Below, piece after piece: positions 26,001-34,560 of a stretch of 48,990 nucleotides of DNA. The DNA is from Verrucomicrobiia bacterium (GTDB taxonomy: Bacteria; Verrucomicrobiota; Verrucomicrobiia; Verrucomicrobiales; Akkermansiaceae). A program made the position numbers and the translations under genes. Location: assembly GCA_030430455.1 (NCBI GenBank), contig JAUIJB010000022.1, positions 1 to 48,990 on the forward strand, given 5' to 3'. The notes beneath the pieces were generated by a model, which was not told the DNA's origin, did not search any database, and saw only the letters and a program-made list of their open reading frames with translations. Within the stretch, counting starts at the first letter, position 1, and the number at the start of each line of letters is the position of its first letter.

Positions 26001-26651
26001 ACCTTCGACCTCTCCAACGCCGGGATCGGCAACTTGGCGCCGAACACGAGCTACTACTTCGAGGTCGCTGCGGCTGCCGGCAGCGGCGTCTACTTCGAGC
26101 TGAAGAGCACGGCGGCCGATGGCTGCGCCGGCGGCCAGGCCTTCAGCGGCGACGACGTCGGAGCCATCGATGCGGACAACGCGGTCAACCTGCTGGCGGG
26201 CGACTTCGCCTTCCACGTCGACCTGGAGGCGATCGGTGGTGGAAACAACACCTTCGCCAACTGGATCGCGCTCTATCCGGGTGTCGGGGCGTTGGACGGC
26301 TTCGATGACGACCCGGACGGCGACGGTCTGGACAATGGCGCCGAGAACTTCCTCGGCACCGCTCCGAGCCAGGCCAATGGCGGTCTTTCCAACCCGGCGG
26401 TGAGCGGCGGCACCTTCACCTTCACCCATCCGCAGAACCCGGCACCGGCGAGCGACGTCAGCGCTGCCTACACCTGGTCGCTGGACCTCGACGGTTGGAA
26501 TGCCGACGGCGCGAGCGAGGCGGGCACGACGGTGAGCTTCGTGCCGAGCCTGAACACCCCGGTGGCTGGGACGACCACCGTCACCGCGACGATCGGCGGG
26601 ACGCTGCCGGACGCGGTCCAGTTCCGGGTCGAGGTGGACCAGGCCCCCTGA
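23025..26651 (+). CDS. Large secreted protein: PEP-CTERM-paralogue domain plus Ig-like repeats
   Basis: The 1208-residue protein has a signal peptide (NPLLAGILGGYLAALPAARA); the ATG could be 23025 or 23028. Residues about 25-222 are a close paralogue of the preceding PEP-CTERM protein's body. Two Ig-like domains follow (about 223-308 and 310-410, each with QW...Y and AYF/GYY strands). A concanavalin-like region (416-660) comes next, then two more Ig-like domains (665-755, 758-850) and a beta-rich region of anchor type (855-1070). The C-terminal domain (1075-1208) opens NTFANWIALYPG with a DDDPDGDGLDNGAE calcium motif, common at the ends of verrucomicrobial secreted proteins. No PEP-CTERM tail is present. 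Adhesion or glycan binding at the surface is inferred. Confidence 0.85.
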   Translation: MMKNPLLAGILGGYLAALPAARAQLEILNGDFEFGGGANIADVADWFDNNTGGFFEGAWQSNSQSFNGTNQVIFSSFEADEFGAPTPDVDDGCYLYQGIGTADGASELNIQFDWGSPTDDDVNRDLGVTVGVYAYDGIGAFVPGDDSDVRGAAGVTLLDSVTFTSAAGTRPAGGTMFVGTTANLNLTGAGGQELFLRFNGYLPTTTESWPTVDNVVILGDAPVFVTQPEDFFGTVGSPVTLTATAAANPAPGYQWEYSEFGGDPWTAIEGETSGTLVIDSATFLDTGYYRLVADNGVRATSFEAFVDIIYPDPTITAEPVGGAVQVGDSVTFTVEATGLGNLTYQWFSLDGGTLDDGGSISGATTASLTLSNVQLGDADAYFCEVIDEQAIEDGYAGEEGFIETQSAVLEVFEASATPLLSFEPFSAYPTGAELPGLDPAIEGYVDGWVDTGTGDAEPAVTAGSLVYAGAGYNPGIGGKVGKDADGETLDLTNSGRSERLLANDLQGTPLSNRTLYLSWLFRTGNENAAPLPNLYQTLALYNGDSTDDALRAFDAGIAVDEFGTPDYAFRVNDTTSAGFGVAADSGTHLLVARIDLSSTAAGDSVTMWLDPALGAGEPAGGTTIDGIDLVYDRLVISDYASDSSAWDEIRWGTSFDAVTIDGPEIPLLPEFTLQPTDVEGLVGAALQLAGVADGDPAPDYQWEYSPDGIAAFATLDGETSSDLVIDPAAYDDAGHYRVVASNINGSITSDVAVVTMSYPAPMITQNLESVVVYAGSTVEFTVEADTLGNTTYEWYLDDGNGQVLLAETTNTLTLTDVQADDEAAYFVVITDDAGLADTGSTTTSTSAYANLEVVDGIIIRSATTAPVTDVADQYYLPGNVEEADAIAGSGTASADNDGSTYVALDRASKGMTFTTGSNPDGYSVDSVTLQHVLWDTFVENGTFYNVPTGATLAFEFGTISASTKTPIYSTEEAVHAGAPVAGAADNGSGSYFTFDLSNAGIGNLAPNTSYYFEVAAAAGSGVYFELKSTAADGCAGGQAFSGDDVGAIDADNAVNLLAGDFAFHVDLEAIGGGNNTFANWIALYPGVGALDGFDDDPDGDGLDNGAENFLGTAPSQANGGLSNPAVSGGTFTFTHPQNPAPASDVSAAYTWSLDLDGWNADGASEAGTTVSFVPSLNTPVAGTTTVTATIGGTLPDAVQFRVEVDQAP

Positions 26652-26678
26652 CCGGGGAGCTTGATTTTCTTGCTGGGA

Positions 26679-26726
26679 GCGGCTGCGTCGGACCGGTTGT
26701 TGGGTTTTCCGGTACGGCGCAGTCGC
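26679..26726. terminator. Imperfect hairpin between convergent genes, possible two-way terminator
   Basis: GCGGCTGCG (26679-26687) pairs with CGCAGTCGC (26718-26726) with one G-U pair. An inner ACCGG/CCGGT pairing (26692-26696, 26709-26713) continues the stem. The structure fills the 85-base gap between two genes that end towards each other. A TTGATTTTC run lies before it rather than a clean T-tract after it, so this call rests on position and stem only. Confidence 0.4.
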
Positions 26727-26736
26727 CCCTCTCCCG

Positions 26737-29250
26737 TCACGGCGCGTCGCTGCGGAAAGGCGAGGCGGGCAGGCCGGCCTCGTTGAAGAGGTTGACCTCC
26801 GGCACGTTGGCCCAGCCGTAGCGGACGGCCGCAGGCTCGCTGACCCGGGGACTCGAGACCACCACCGTGTCGCCGCGGATCCCGGCCGAGGCGGGGTGGA
26901 ACTCGCCGTCGTCACCGGCGACGGTGAAGCCCGTCAGCGGGCCGCCCTTGGCCACCAGCCCGCCGCCGACGTGGTCGAAGTGGAGGATGGCCTCGGCGCC
27001 GGTGACCTCCATCGAGCGGAACAGGGGACCGGAGTAGGGGATGTCCTCGCCGTAGGCGACCGCGCGGGCGGCGAGGGCGAGGCGCTGGCCGACCGGCGCC
27101 TTGGCGGCGGGGTGGATGTCGCGGGCGTCGCCGACGTCGGTGGTCACCGCGAGGGCGGTCCGCGGAGTGCTCCGCACCGTCTGCAGCTGGGCCTCGCGGA
27201 GTTCCGGCGTCATCGACTGGTAGGGCGCGATCTGGACGATGAGGAAGGGCAGCTCGGGTTGCTGCCACTGCTTGCGCCAGTCGCCGATCAGGGTGGGCAG
27301 GAGGCGGCGGTACTGGGCCGGGTCGTGGTTGTTCGACTCACCCTGGTACCAGATGACGCCCTTGATCGGGAAGGGGGGCAGGGGGGCGATCATGGCGTTG
27401 TAGAGGCGGGCCGGGAGGTCGATCGGCCGGCTGGCGCGGCCGGCCAGCGGCTGCTGGCGCAGGTCGACGCCGAGTTTCGCCTTCCACTCGCCGGCCAGCG
27501 GCACCGTCGTCCCGCCAGCCTCGAGCCGCAGGACGGAGGGCTCACTGATCCAGCCGCCCTGGCCCTGCGGGTTGAGAATGCGGACGGCGATCACGTTGCG
27601 GCCCTCGCGCAGCAGGCCGGCGGGCAGCGGGTAGTCGCGCGGGTCCTGCCAACGCGACTTCGAGCCCACCTCGCGGCCGTTGACCCACACCGTGTCCTCG
27701 TCGTCGATCTGGCCGAGGTGGACCATGCCCGCCTCACCAGCCGCCCCGGCCGGCAGCTCGAAGTCGCGGCGGAACCAGAACAGGCCGAGGTCGGTGGACA
27801 TGCCGAACTCGCTGGCCTTCAGTGGAACCTGAACGTTTTTCCAGGTTTCGTCGGCATGGTCCACGGCCTCCCAGCCGGGCTCGCCGGACCCCGGATCGTG
27901 GCGTTCGAACCAGCGGTTCAGGATCGCCCGCGGGTCGCTCCTGCCCTCGAGCAGGTCGAGGGTCTCGCGGAACTCGGGAACCTGCTCACGCAGCGCCCCG
28001 GCGCTCGTCCAGGCCTCGGCCCGGGTGCCGCCCCAGGACGAGTGGATGATGCCCAGCGGCACCCCGATCGCCGGCTGCAGGTCGCGGGCGAAGAAGAAGC
28101 CGACGGCGGAGAAATCGACCACGCTCTCCGGCGTCGCGACCACCCAGCGCGAGTCGACCTGGTCCAGCGGCTCGCCCGAGTAGGCGCGCGGCACGTTGAA
28201 CTCGCGGATCAGCGGGAGGTCGGCGGCCGCGGCGGCCTCGCGCCAACCGATGATCTCCGGCTGTGGCGGCCGCGGTCCCAGTTGGCGTTCCATGTTCGAC
28301 TGGCCGCTGGCGAGCCAGACGTCGCCGACCAGGATGCCCTCGGCCTCGACCCGGCGGTTGCCGCGGGCGACCAGGGTGGCCGGCTCGGCGCTGGCCTCGA
28401 GCGGGTCGAGGACGACCTCCCAGCGGCCCTCGTCGTCGGCCTGCGTGGTCTTCGACTGGCCGGCGAACTCGACGGTGACCTCGTCGCCGGTCGCGCTGCG
28501 TCCCCACACCGGCAGGGGAACCCCGCGCGGCAGCACGGCGTGGTCGCCGAACAGGTCGTGGAGGCGGACCAGGGTCTCGCCGGGTTCGGCCGAGCCGCTC
28601 AGGGCGGTGGCCACCGTGCGGGCCATCGCCGCGTAGCCTTCGCCATTCGGGTGGACCCGGTCCGGGATCAGCTCGGGACGGTCCGCAAGCGGGGCGTGGA
28701 GGTCGATGAGCTCGAGCCCGAGCTCGGCGGCGAGGCGCTCGACGATCGCCGAGGCCTCGAGCGCGACTTCCTCGGTGATGCCGAAGTTGCCCTCGCCGAC
28801 GACGGGAATCAGGCGGCAAAGATGGATCGCGGGTTCGGAGGGAAGCTTGCGGAAGGTTTCGACGAGGTCGCGGTAGTCGCCGGCGAACTCGTCCTTGTGG
28901 CGCCAGTTGTGCGGCTTGGTGTCGTTGGCGCCGAGCAGGATGACCACCGCATCCGGCGCGAAGGCCTGCGCCTCGCGGAAGGCGGACTCCTGCCAGTAGG
29001 GGCGGTCGCCCTTGCGCAGCAGGGTGCGGCCGCTGACGCCGAAGTTGCGCACCTGCCAGTTGTCACCGAGGCATTGCTGCAGCTGGGCGGGGTAGTCGCT
29101 GCCGTTGCGCCCGCCCTCGGTGATGCTGTCGCCGACGCAGGCGACCCGGATCGGTTCGGAGAACTCCCGGGGGTCGATCGGCTTGGTCGGCTTGGTCGGC
29201 TCGGCAAGGAGCGGCAGCGCGGCGGTGAGGAACAGGAGCAGGCGGATCAT
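26737..29250 (-). CDS. Two-domain esterase: SGNH hydrolase fused to sialate O-acetylesterase
   Basis: The 837-residue exported protein (signal MIRLLLFLTAALPLLA) carries two esterase modules. Residues about 33-215 are an SGNH/GDSL hydrolase with GDSIT (Ser42), GAND (Asn109) and the DRVHPNG dyad (Asp197, His200). Residues about 230-830 are a sialate O-acetylesterase: the entry LFGDHAVLPRGVPLPVWG, nucleophile Ser318 in LASGQSNM, a galactose-binding-like insert (TWKNVQVPLKASEFG), IWYQGESNN, and DIHPAAK with the catalytic His. Such enzymes remove acetyl groups from sugars, often ahead of glycosidases, and the second module here may act on plant or algal glycans rather than sialic acid. It stands alone between convergent and divergent neighbours. 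Confidence 0.9.
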   Translation of the reverse strand: MIRLLLFLTAALPLLAEPTKPTKPIDPREFSEPIRVACVGDSITEGGRNGSDYPAQLQQCLGDNWQVRNFGVSGRTLLRKGDRPYWQESAFREAQAFAPDAVVILLGANDTKPHNWRHKDEFAGDYRDLVETFRKLPSEPAIHLCRLIPVVGEGNFGITEEVALEASAIVERLAAELGLELIDLHAPLADRPELIPDRVHPNGEGYAAMARTVATALSGSAEPGETLVRLHDLFGDHAVLPRGVPLPVWGRSATGDEVTVEFAGQSKTTQADDEGRWEVVLDPLEASAEPATLVARGNRRVEAEGILVGDVWLASGQSNMERQLGPRPPQPEIIGWREAAAAADLPLIREFNVPRAYSGEPLDQVDSRWVVATPESVVDFSAVGFFFARDLQPAIGVPLGIIHSSWGGTRAEAWTSAGALREQVPEFRETLDLLEGRSDPRAILNRWFERHDPGSGEPGWEAVDHADETWKNVQVPLKASEFGMSTDLGLFWFRRDFELPAGAAGEAGMVHLGQIDDEDTVWVNGREVGSKSRWQDPRDYPLPAGLLREGRNVIAVRILNPQGQGGWISEPSVLRLEAGGTTVPLAGEWKAKLGVDLRQQPLAGRASRPIDLPARLYNAMIAPLPPFPIKGVIWYQGESNNHDPAQYRRLLPTLIGDWRKQWQQPELPFLIVQIAPYQSMTPELREAQLQTVRSTPRTALAVTTDVGDARDIHPAAKAPVGQRLALAARAVAYGEDIPYSGPLFRSMEVTGAEAILHFDHVGGGLVAKGGPLTGFTVAGDDGEFHPASAGIRGDTVVVSSPRVSEPAAVRYGWANVPEVNLFNEAGLPASPFRSDAP

Positions 29251-29452
29251 GGGTGGACGGTTCTAGGCGGGGAAGGGGTCCGCGAAAAGCGAGGATTCGA
29301 GGGCGGCATGGATTCGCGCCCGCTGCGGCGGTCGGTCCGGGCCCGCTCCGGTCGGGCCGGTCAAGCGATGCGCAGGAAATGAGGACCCGGGGGCATCGCC
29401 TGGCCGCGACCTCCGCTAGGAAGGTAGTGGGCGGGGATGCCGCGACGCCGTG

Positions 29453-32197
29453 ATGACGGAGACCAGCCAGGAAGCGTGGTACCGGGTGCCTCCGGGTGAG
29501 GCGCTCGAGCGCCTGGGGTCGAGCCTCGACGGACTGCCCGGCGAGGTCGCCCGCGCGCGGCTCGAGGCCGACGGGCCCAACGAGTTGGCCGTCTCCAGGC
29601 CCAGCAGCCTGAAGCGGCTGCTCCGCCAGTTCCACAACGCCCTCGTCTACATCCTGCTGCTGGCGATTCTCCTGACCGGCGGGCTGGGGATGTGGACCGA
29701 CATGTGGGTGATCGTCGCGGTGGTGGTCCTCAACGTGGCGATCGGCTTCCTCCAGGAGGGCAAGGCGGAGTCCGCGCTCGAGGCCCTCAAGAAGACCCTG
29801 GTCGAGAAGTGCACGATCCTGCGCGACGGCGAGGCGGTCGTCGTCCCGGCGCGCGAGCTGGTGGCCGGCGAGGTCGTCCAGCTTTCCGAGGGCGACCGCG
29901 TCCCCGCCGACCTGCGGATCCTCCGCGCCAGCGACCTGCACGTCGACGAGAGCGCGTTGACCGGCGAGTCGGTTCCGGTGCGCAAGGACAAGGCCGTGGT
30001 CGACCGCCCCGACCTCCCGCCGGGCGACCAGCACGGCATGGCCTTCAGCGGCACCTTCGTGACCCGCGGGAACGGCCTCGGCCTGGTCGTCGCCACGGCG
30101 GAGCGCAGCGAGATCGGCAAGATCGCGGCGCTGATGAAGCAGACCAGGGAGATGCTGAGCCCGCTGCAGGTCAAGATCGCCGACTTCACCCGCACGCTCA
30201 TCCTCGCCATCCTCGGGGTGGGCGTCGTCAACTTCCTCCTCGGAATGGGCGTCGGCTACGACCTGCCCTACAACTTCCTCGGCTCGGTCTCGCTGATCGT
30301 GGCGGCTATCCCCGAGATGCTGCCGATGATCGTCACCGGCATCCTCGCCCTCGCCGCCACCCGCATGGCCAAGCGCAACGCCCTGATCCGGCGGCTTCCC
30401 GCGGCGGAGACGCTGGGATGCACCACGGTGATCTGCTCGGACAAGACCGGCACGCTGACCCGCAACGAGATGACGGTGCAGCGGATCCTCTGCGCCGACG
30501 GGCTCTTCGGCGTTCACGGCGTCGGCTACGACCCGGTCGGGAGCATCTTCGACCCGTCGGACGGCGCCGGGCGCGCGGTGGATCCCGCCGCGGAGACCCC
30601 GGCGCTGCACGAGACCCTGCGCGTCGGGATGTTGTGCAACAACGCCCGGCTCCTCAAGGAGGGCGCGCGGCACTTCATCGTCGGGGACCCGACCGAGGGC
30701 GCCCTGATCGTCGCCGCCGCCAAGGCCGGCATCCACGACGCGTGCCGCCGGATCGAGGAGATTCCGTTCAACTCGGAGAGCCGCTACATGGCGACCCTGC
30801 ACGCCGGGGAAGCCGACAACTTCATCTGCGTGAAGGGATCCCCCGAGCAGGTCCTCGAACTCTGCCACGACCAGCTCACCCGGCAGGGGCGGGTGCCGGT
30901 GGAGCGGGAACGCCTGCTCGAGGAAGCGGCCCGGCTCGCCGGTGACGCCCTGCGCCTCCTCGCGATGGCGGTCCGGCGGGTCCCCCGGGACCACCGCCTG
31001 CTCACCGACGACGACCTCCACGGCCTCACCTTCCTGGGCATCCAGGGCATGATCGACCCGCCGCGCCCGGAGGCGATCGAGGCGATCCGCGAGTGCCGGG
31101 CCGCCGGGATCCGGCCGATCATGATCACCGGGGATCACGCCGTGACGGCAGCCGCCGTGGCGCGCCAGCTCGGCATCGGGGTCGGTGGGGACCGGCCGGC
31201 CATCGCCGGCGAGGAACTGGCCCGCATGAGCGATGACGAACTGCGCGACAAGGTCGGCCGCGTCTCGGTCTTCGCGCGGGTCGCTCCCGAGCACAAGCTG
31301 CGCATCGCCCAGCAGCTCCAGCAGCGCGGCGAGATCGTGGCGATGACCGGCGACGGGGTGAACGACGCGCCCGCGCTCAAGGCGGCCAACATCGGCGTCG
31401 CGATGGGAATCACCGGGACCGAGGTCAGCAAGGAGGCGGCCGACATGGTGCTGACCGACGACAACTTCGCCAGCGTCGTCGGCGCGGTGGAGGAGGGCCG
31501 CCACGGCTGGAAGAACCTGCAGAAGGCGATCCTCTACACCCTGCCGACCAACGGCGGTCAGGCCTTCCTGGTCATTGGCGCGGTGCTGATGGCCTCGTTC
31601 ATCCCGATCTTCCAGGCCCGGCTCACCCTCGAGCCGGTGATGATCCTGTGGATCAACCTCTTCGACTCGGTGTTCCTGACCATGCCGTTGATGATGGAGG
31701 CCAAGGAGCGCGACCTCCTGCGCGGACCGCCGCGGAGCAGCCGCGAGAGGCTGGCCAACGCGCTGCTGCTGGGGCGGGTGGTGGTGATCGGCCTGGCGAT
31801 CGCGATCCCGGGCTTCTGGATCTACCACCACTTCGGGGCGCCGGCCGTGGCGGACGACGGGACGGTCCTCGACGACCTGCTCCTCACCCAGGCCCAGACG
31901 GCGGCGTTCTGGGCGGTGCTGATGGTCCACTTCGGCTTCGTCATGAGCGCGCGCTCGATCCACCGGTCGGCCTTCACCTTCAGCCCCTTCGGCAACCGCT
32001 GGCTGCTTGCCGGGATCGCCGCCAGCGTCCTGCTGCGGCTGGTCCCGAGCTGCGTCCCGGCCGTCGCCACCGCCTTCCGGACCGCCAACTTCCCCGTCGA
32101 GTGGTGGCTCTGGATCCTGCCCTGCCTGCTGCCCGGGTTCCTCGCGCTGGAGGCGGAGAAGCTGGTGCGGAGCAGGTGGCGGGCGCGGTCGGCGTAG
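29453..32197 (+). CDS. P-type cation-transporting ATPase (P2-like) with altered ion site
   Basis: The 914-residue pump has the N-terminal cation-ATPase domain, actuator motif LTGES, phosphorylation site CSDKTGTLT (Asp330), nucleotide-domain VKGSPE and the hinge TGDGVNDAPALKAANIG. About ten membrane segments are predicted. The architecture matches SERCA-like or Na/K-like P2 pumps, but ion-site motifs differ. TM4 has PEMLP (residues 287-291) instead of PEGLP, TM5 has NGGQ where SERCA has NVGE (Glu771 to Gln), and TM6 has WINLFDS in place of the calcium-pump NLVTD. Transport of a cation is certain by family; which cation is open. A GTG lies directly before the ATG. Confidence 0.85.
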   Translation: MTETSQEAWYRVPPGEALERLGSSLDGLPGEVARARLEADGPNELAVSRPSSLKRLLRQFHNALVYILLLAILLTGGLGMWTDMWVIVAVVVLNVAIGFLQEGKAESALEALKKTLVEKCTILRDGEAVVVPARELVAGEVVQLSEGDRVPADLRILRASDLHVDESALTGESVPVRKDKAVVDRPDLPPGDQHGMAFSGTFVTRGNGLGLVVATAERSEIGKIAALMKQTREMLSPLQVKIADFTRTLILAILGVGVVNFLLGMGVGYDLPYNFLGSVSLIVAAIPEMLPMIVTGILALAATRMAKRNALIRRLPAAETLGCTTVICSDKTGTLTRNEMTVQRILCADGLFGVHGVGYDPVGSIFDPSDGAGRAVDPAAETPALHETLRVGMLCNNARLLKEGARHFIVGDPTEGALIVAAAKAGIHDACRRIEEIPFNSESRYMATLHAGEADNFICVKGSPEQVLELCHDQLTRQGRVPVERERLLEEAARLAGDALRLLAMAVRRVPRDHRLLTDDDLHGLTFLGIQGMIDPPRPEAIEAIRECRAAGIRPIMITGDHAVTAAAVARQLGIGVGGDRPAIAGEELARMSDDELRDKVGRVSVFARVAPEHKLRIAQQLQQRGEIVAMTGDGVNDAPALKAANIGVAMGITGTEVSKEAADMVLTDDNFASVVGAVEEGRHGWKNLQKAILYTLPTNGGQAFLVIGAVLMASFIPIFQARLTLEPVMILWINLFDSVFLTMPLMMEAKERDLLRGPPRSSRERLANALLLGRVVVIGLAIAIPGFWIYHHFGAPAVADDGTVLDDLLLTQAQTAAFWAVLMVHFGFVMSARSIHRSAFTFSPFGNRWLLAGIAASVLLRLVPSCVPAVATAFRTANFPVEWWLWILPCLLPGFLALEAEKLVRSRWRARSA

Positions 32198-32227
32198 GGA
32201 AGGGGGCGCCGGCCGCTCCGGGCCGCA

Positions 32228-34537
32228 TCAGCGGGTCCCGAGCGAGCTGTCGAGGCTCACGCTTGCGCCCTTCGCGATGTCGAGCTCGACGACCTTCTCG
32301 CCGCAGCGGACGCGGCAGGGCCGGCCGTTGAGCGAGCGGATGGTGGCCCCGGCCAGCGCGCCGTCGCGCCACTCGATGTCGAGCTCGAAGCCGCCGCGGG
32401 CACGCAACCCGCTGACGCTGCCCGCCGGCCAGGCCGAGGGCAGGGCGGGAAGCAGCTCGATCACGCCGCCCTGGCTCTGCATGAGCATCTCGGCGATGCC
32501 CGAGGTGCCGCCGAAGTTGCCGTCGATCTGGAACGGCGGGTGGGCGTCGAAGAGGTTGGGGTAGGTGCGCGAGGGGTCGAGCAGGGCCTTGATGATGCGG
32601 AAAGTACGATCTCCATCGTGGAGGTGCGCCCAGCAGTTGATCCGCCAGCCGATCGCCCAGCCGGTCGAGATGTCGCCGCGGGTGTCGAGCGACTTCGCCG
32701 CGGCCGCGGCGAGCTCGGGCGTGCGGCGCGGGTCGATCTGGTCGCTGGGGAACAGCGCGTAGAGGTGGGAGATGTGGCGGTGCTCCGGGTCGGGCGCGTC
32801 GGCGTCCCAGTCCTCGAGCCACTCCTGGAGCTGGCCCTGCGCGCCGATCTTGAGCGGGGCGAGTTTCTTTCGGGCGGCGAGAAGTTCTTCCCGGAATTCC
32901 GCGTCTCTGCCGAGGATCCTGCCTGCTTCCGCGGTCTGCCCGAAGAGGTCGCGCAGGATGCTCATGTCCATCGACGGGCCGGCACACAGGCTGGTGCCGT
33001 AGGGGTGGGAGTTCTCGGGCGAGTTCGTCGGCACGGTGACCAGCCAGCCGTGCTCGGGGTGCTCGACCAGGGTGTCGAGGAAGAACTCGCAGGCTCCCTT
33101 GATGACGGGATAGACCTTGGCGAGGTAGTCCTCCTCGAGCGTGAAGAGGTAGTGTTCCCACAGGTGGGTGCACAGCCAGGCGCCGCCGAGCGGCCACATG
33201 CCGTACTGCGCGCCATCGATCGGCTGGGTGCTGCGCCAGATGTCGGTGTTGTGGTGGCAGACCCAGCCCTCGGCGCCGTAGTAGCTCTCGGCCGTCTTCC
33301 GGCCGGTCTCGGCGATTTCCATGACCAGGCGGGTGAGCGGCTCGGTGAGCTCGGAGAGGTTGGTGGTCTCCGCCGGCCAGTAGTTCATCTCGGCGTTGAT
33401 GTTGATCGTGTACTTGCAGTCCCACGGCGGGGTGATCTCCTCGTTCCAGATCCCCTGCAGGTTGGCCGGCTGGGTGCCGGGGCGCGAGCTGCTGATCAGC
33501 AGGTAGCGGCCGAACTGGAAGTAGAGCGCCGGCAGCGAGGGGTCTTGCTTGCCCGCGGCGAAGTCGACCAGGCGCTGGTCGGTCGGCTTGTCCGCCTGGG
33601 CGTTGCGGCCGAGGTCGATGCCGACCCGGCGGAACAGTCTCCGGTGCTCGGCGACGTGGGCGCTCCTGAGGGCCTCGTGGCCCTTGCCGGCGGCCGCGGC
33701 GAGGTGCTTCGCGGGACCCTCCGACGGGTCGCCGGAAATGTCGTCATAGCGCCGGAACGAGGTGCCGGCATCGATCAGGATCATGGCGGAGTCGGCACCG
33801 CTGAGGGTGAGGGTGCCGCCGTCCGCCCGAAGCTCGCCGCCCTGGTGGACCACCCGCGCGCGGCAGTCGAAGCGGACCCGGCTCGGCAGGTCGTTGCGGC
33901 CCTTCGATCCGCTCCCGGTCATGGTGACGGTGTCGCCGGTGGCCGTCGTCTTCGACGACTCGTGGGGCGAGTCGAGCGTGGCGGAGAAGCCGACCTTGCC
34001 CGGCTGGTCGGCGTCGAGGCGGATCACGATCACCTGGTCGACCGGGCTCGAGAACATCTCGCGGGTGAAGCCGACGCCATCGACGCGGTAGCTCACGGTG
34101 GCGATGGCGGTGTCGAGGTCGAGGTCGCGGCGGTAGTCCTCGACGTCGCTGTCACCGTGGGAGAACCCGAGCCGCAGGTCGCCGACCGTCTGGTAGGGCG
34201 ACTGGCGGATCGGTTGTCCCATCATCTTCTCCTCGACGAGCTCGTGGGCCTCCTCGTATTCGCCGGCGAGGATCAGCTCGCGCACCTTCGGCAGGGCCTC
34301 GCGGGCGGTCGGGTTGGTCGGCGTGTTCGGGCTGCCGCCCCACATGGTGTCCTCGTTGAGCTGCAGGCGTTCCCGGTCGACGCCACCGAAGACCATCGCG
34401 CCGAGCCGGCCGTTGCCGAGGGCGAGGGCCTCGGTCCACTCCGCGGCGGGTTCGTCGTACCACAGCGTGAGGGAATCGTCGGCGTACAGGGTGGCGAGGG
34501 TGGCGGCGAGCGCGAACAGGCGGGTGGGGTGCATCAT
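32228..34537 (-). CDS. GH95 family alpha-L-fucosidase, exported
   Basis: The 769-residue enzyme starts with a signal peptide ([19 protein letters not shown]). It carries the GH95 N-terminal beta domain ([29 protein letters not shown]) and an (alpha/alpha)6 barrel. The catalytic set of the Bifidobacterium enzyme is matched by Asn379 and Asn381 in [11 protein letters not shown], the acid Glu572 in QEWLEDWD, and Asp672 in [10 protein letters not shown]95 enzymes hydrolyse alpha-1,2-fucosyl (some alpha-L-galactosyl) linkages by inversion. It is the last gene of the fucP-fucU-fucI operon, 23 bases after fucI, so it likely supplies the fucose that the operon takes in. The frame is open far upstream, but the start at 34537 (or 34534) gives the signal peptide. 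Confidence 0.92.
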   Translation of the reverse strand: MMHPTRLFALAATLATLYADDSLTLWYDEPAAEWTEALALGNGRLGAMVFGGVDRERLQLNEDTMWGGSPNTPTNPTAREALPKVRELILAGEYEEAHELVEEKMMGQPIRQSPYQTVGDLRLGFSHGDSDVEDYRRDLDLDTAIATVSYRVDGVGFTREMFSSPVDQVIVIRLDADQPGKVGFSATLDSPHESSKTTATGDTVTMTGSGSKGRNDLPSRVRFDCRARVVHQGGELRADGGTLTLSGADSAMILIDAGTSFRRYDDISGDPSEGPAKHLAAAAGKGHEALRSAHVAEHRRLFRRVGIDLGRNAQADKPTDQRLVDFAAGKQDPSLPALYFQFGRYLLISSSRPGTQPANLQGIWNEEITPPWDCKYTININAEMNYWPAETTNLSELTEPLTRLVMEIAETGRKTAESYYGAEGWVCHHNTDIWRSTQPIDGAQYGMWPLGGAWLCTHLWEHYLFTLEEDYLAKVYPVIKGACEFFLDTLVEHPEHGWLVTVPTNSPENSHPYGTSLCAGPSMDMSILRDLFGQTAEAGRILGRDAEFREELLAARKKLAPLKIGAQGQLQEWLEDWDADAPDPEHRHISHLYALFPSDQIDPRRTPELAAAAAKSLDTRGDISTGWAIGWRINCWAHLHDGDRTFRIIKALLDPSRTYPNLFDAHPPFQIDGNFGGTSGIAEMLMQSQGGVIELLPALPSAWPAGSVSGLRARGGFELDIEWRDGALAGATIRSLNGRPCRVRCGEKVVELDIAKGASVSLDSSLGTR

Positions 34538-34560
34538 CTGGCTGGTGAGGAGAGCGGGGA

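Noticed and set aside
23076..26915. A 1279-codon open frame antisense to the Ig-repeat gene, and other antisense frames of 600-900 codons (for example 1869-3863, 5112-7037, 9044-11359, 11495-13678, 13666-16251)
   Set aside because: Their products are low-complexity Val/Arg/Gly/Asp-rich sequences with no domain, and each lies opposite a well-supported gene. High GC at third codon positions removes stop codons from that antisense frame.
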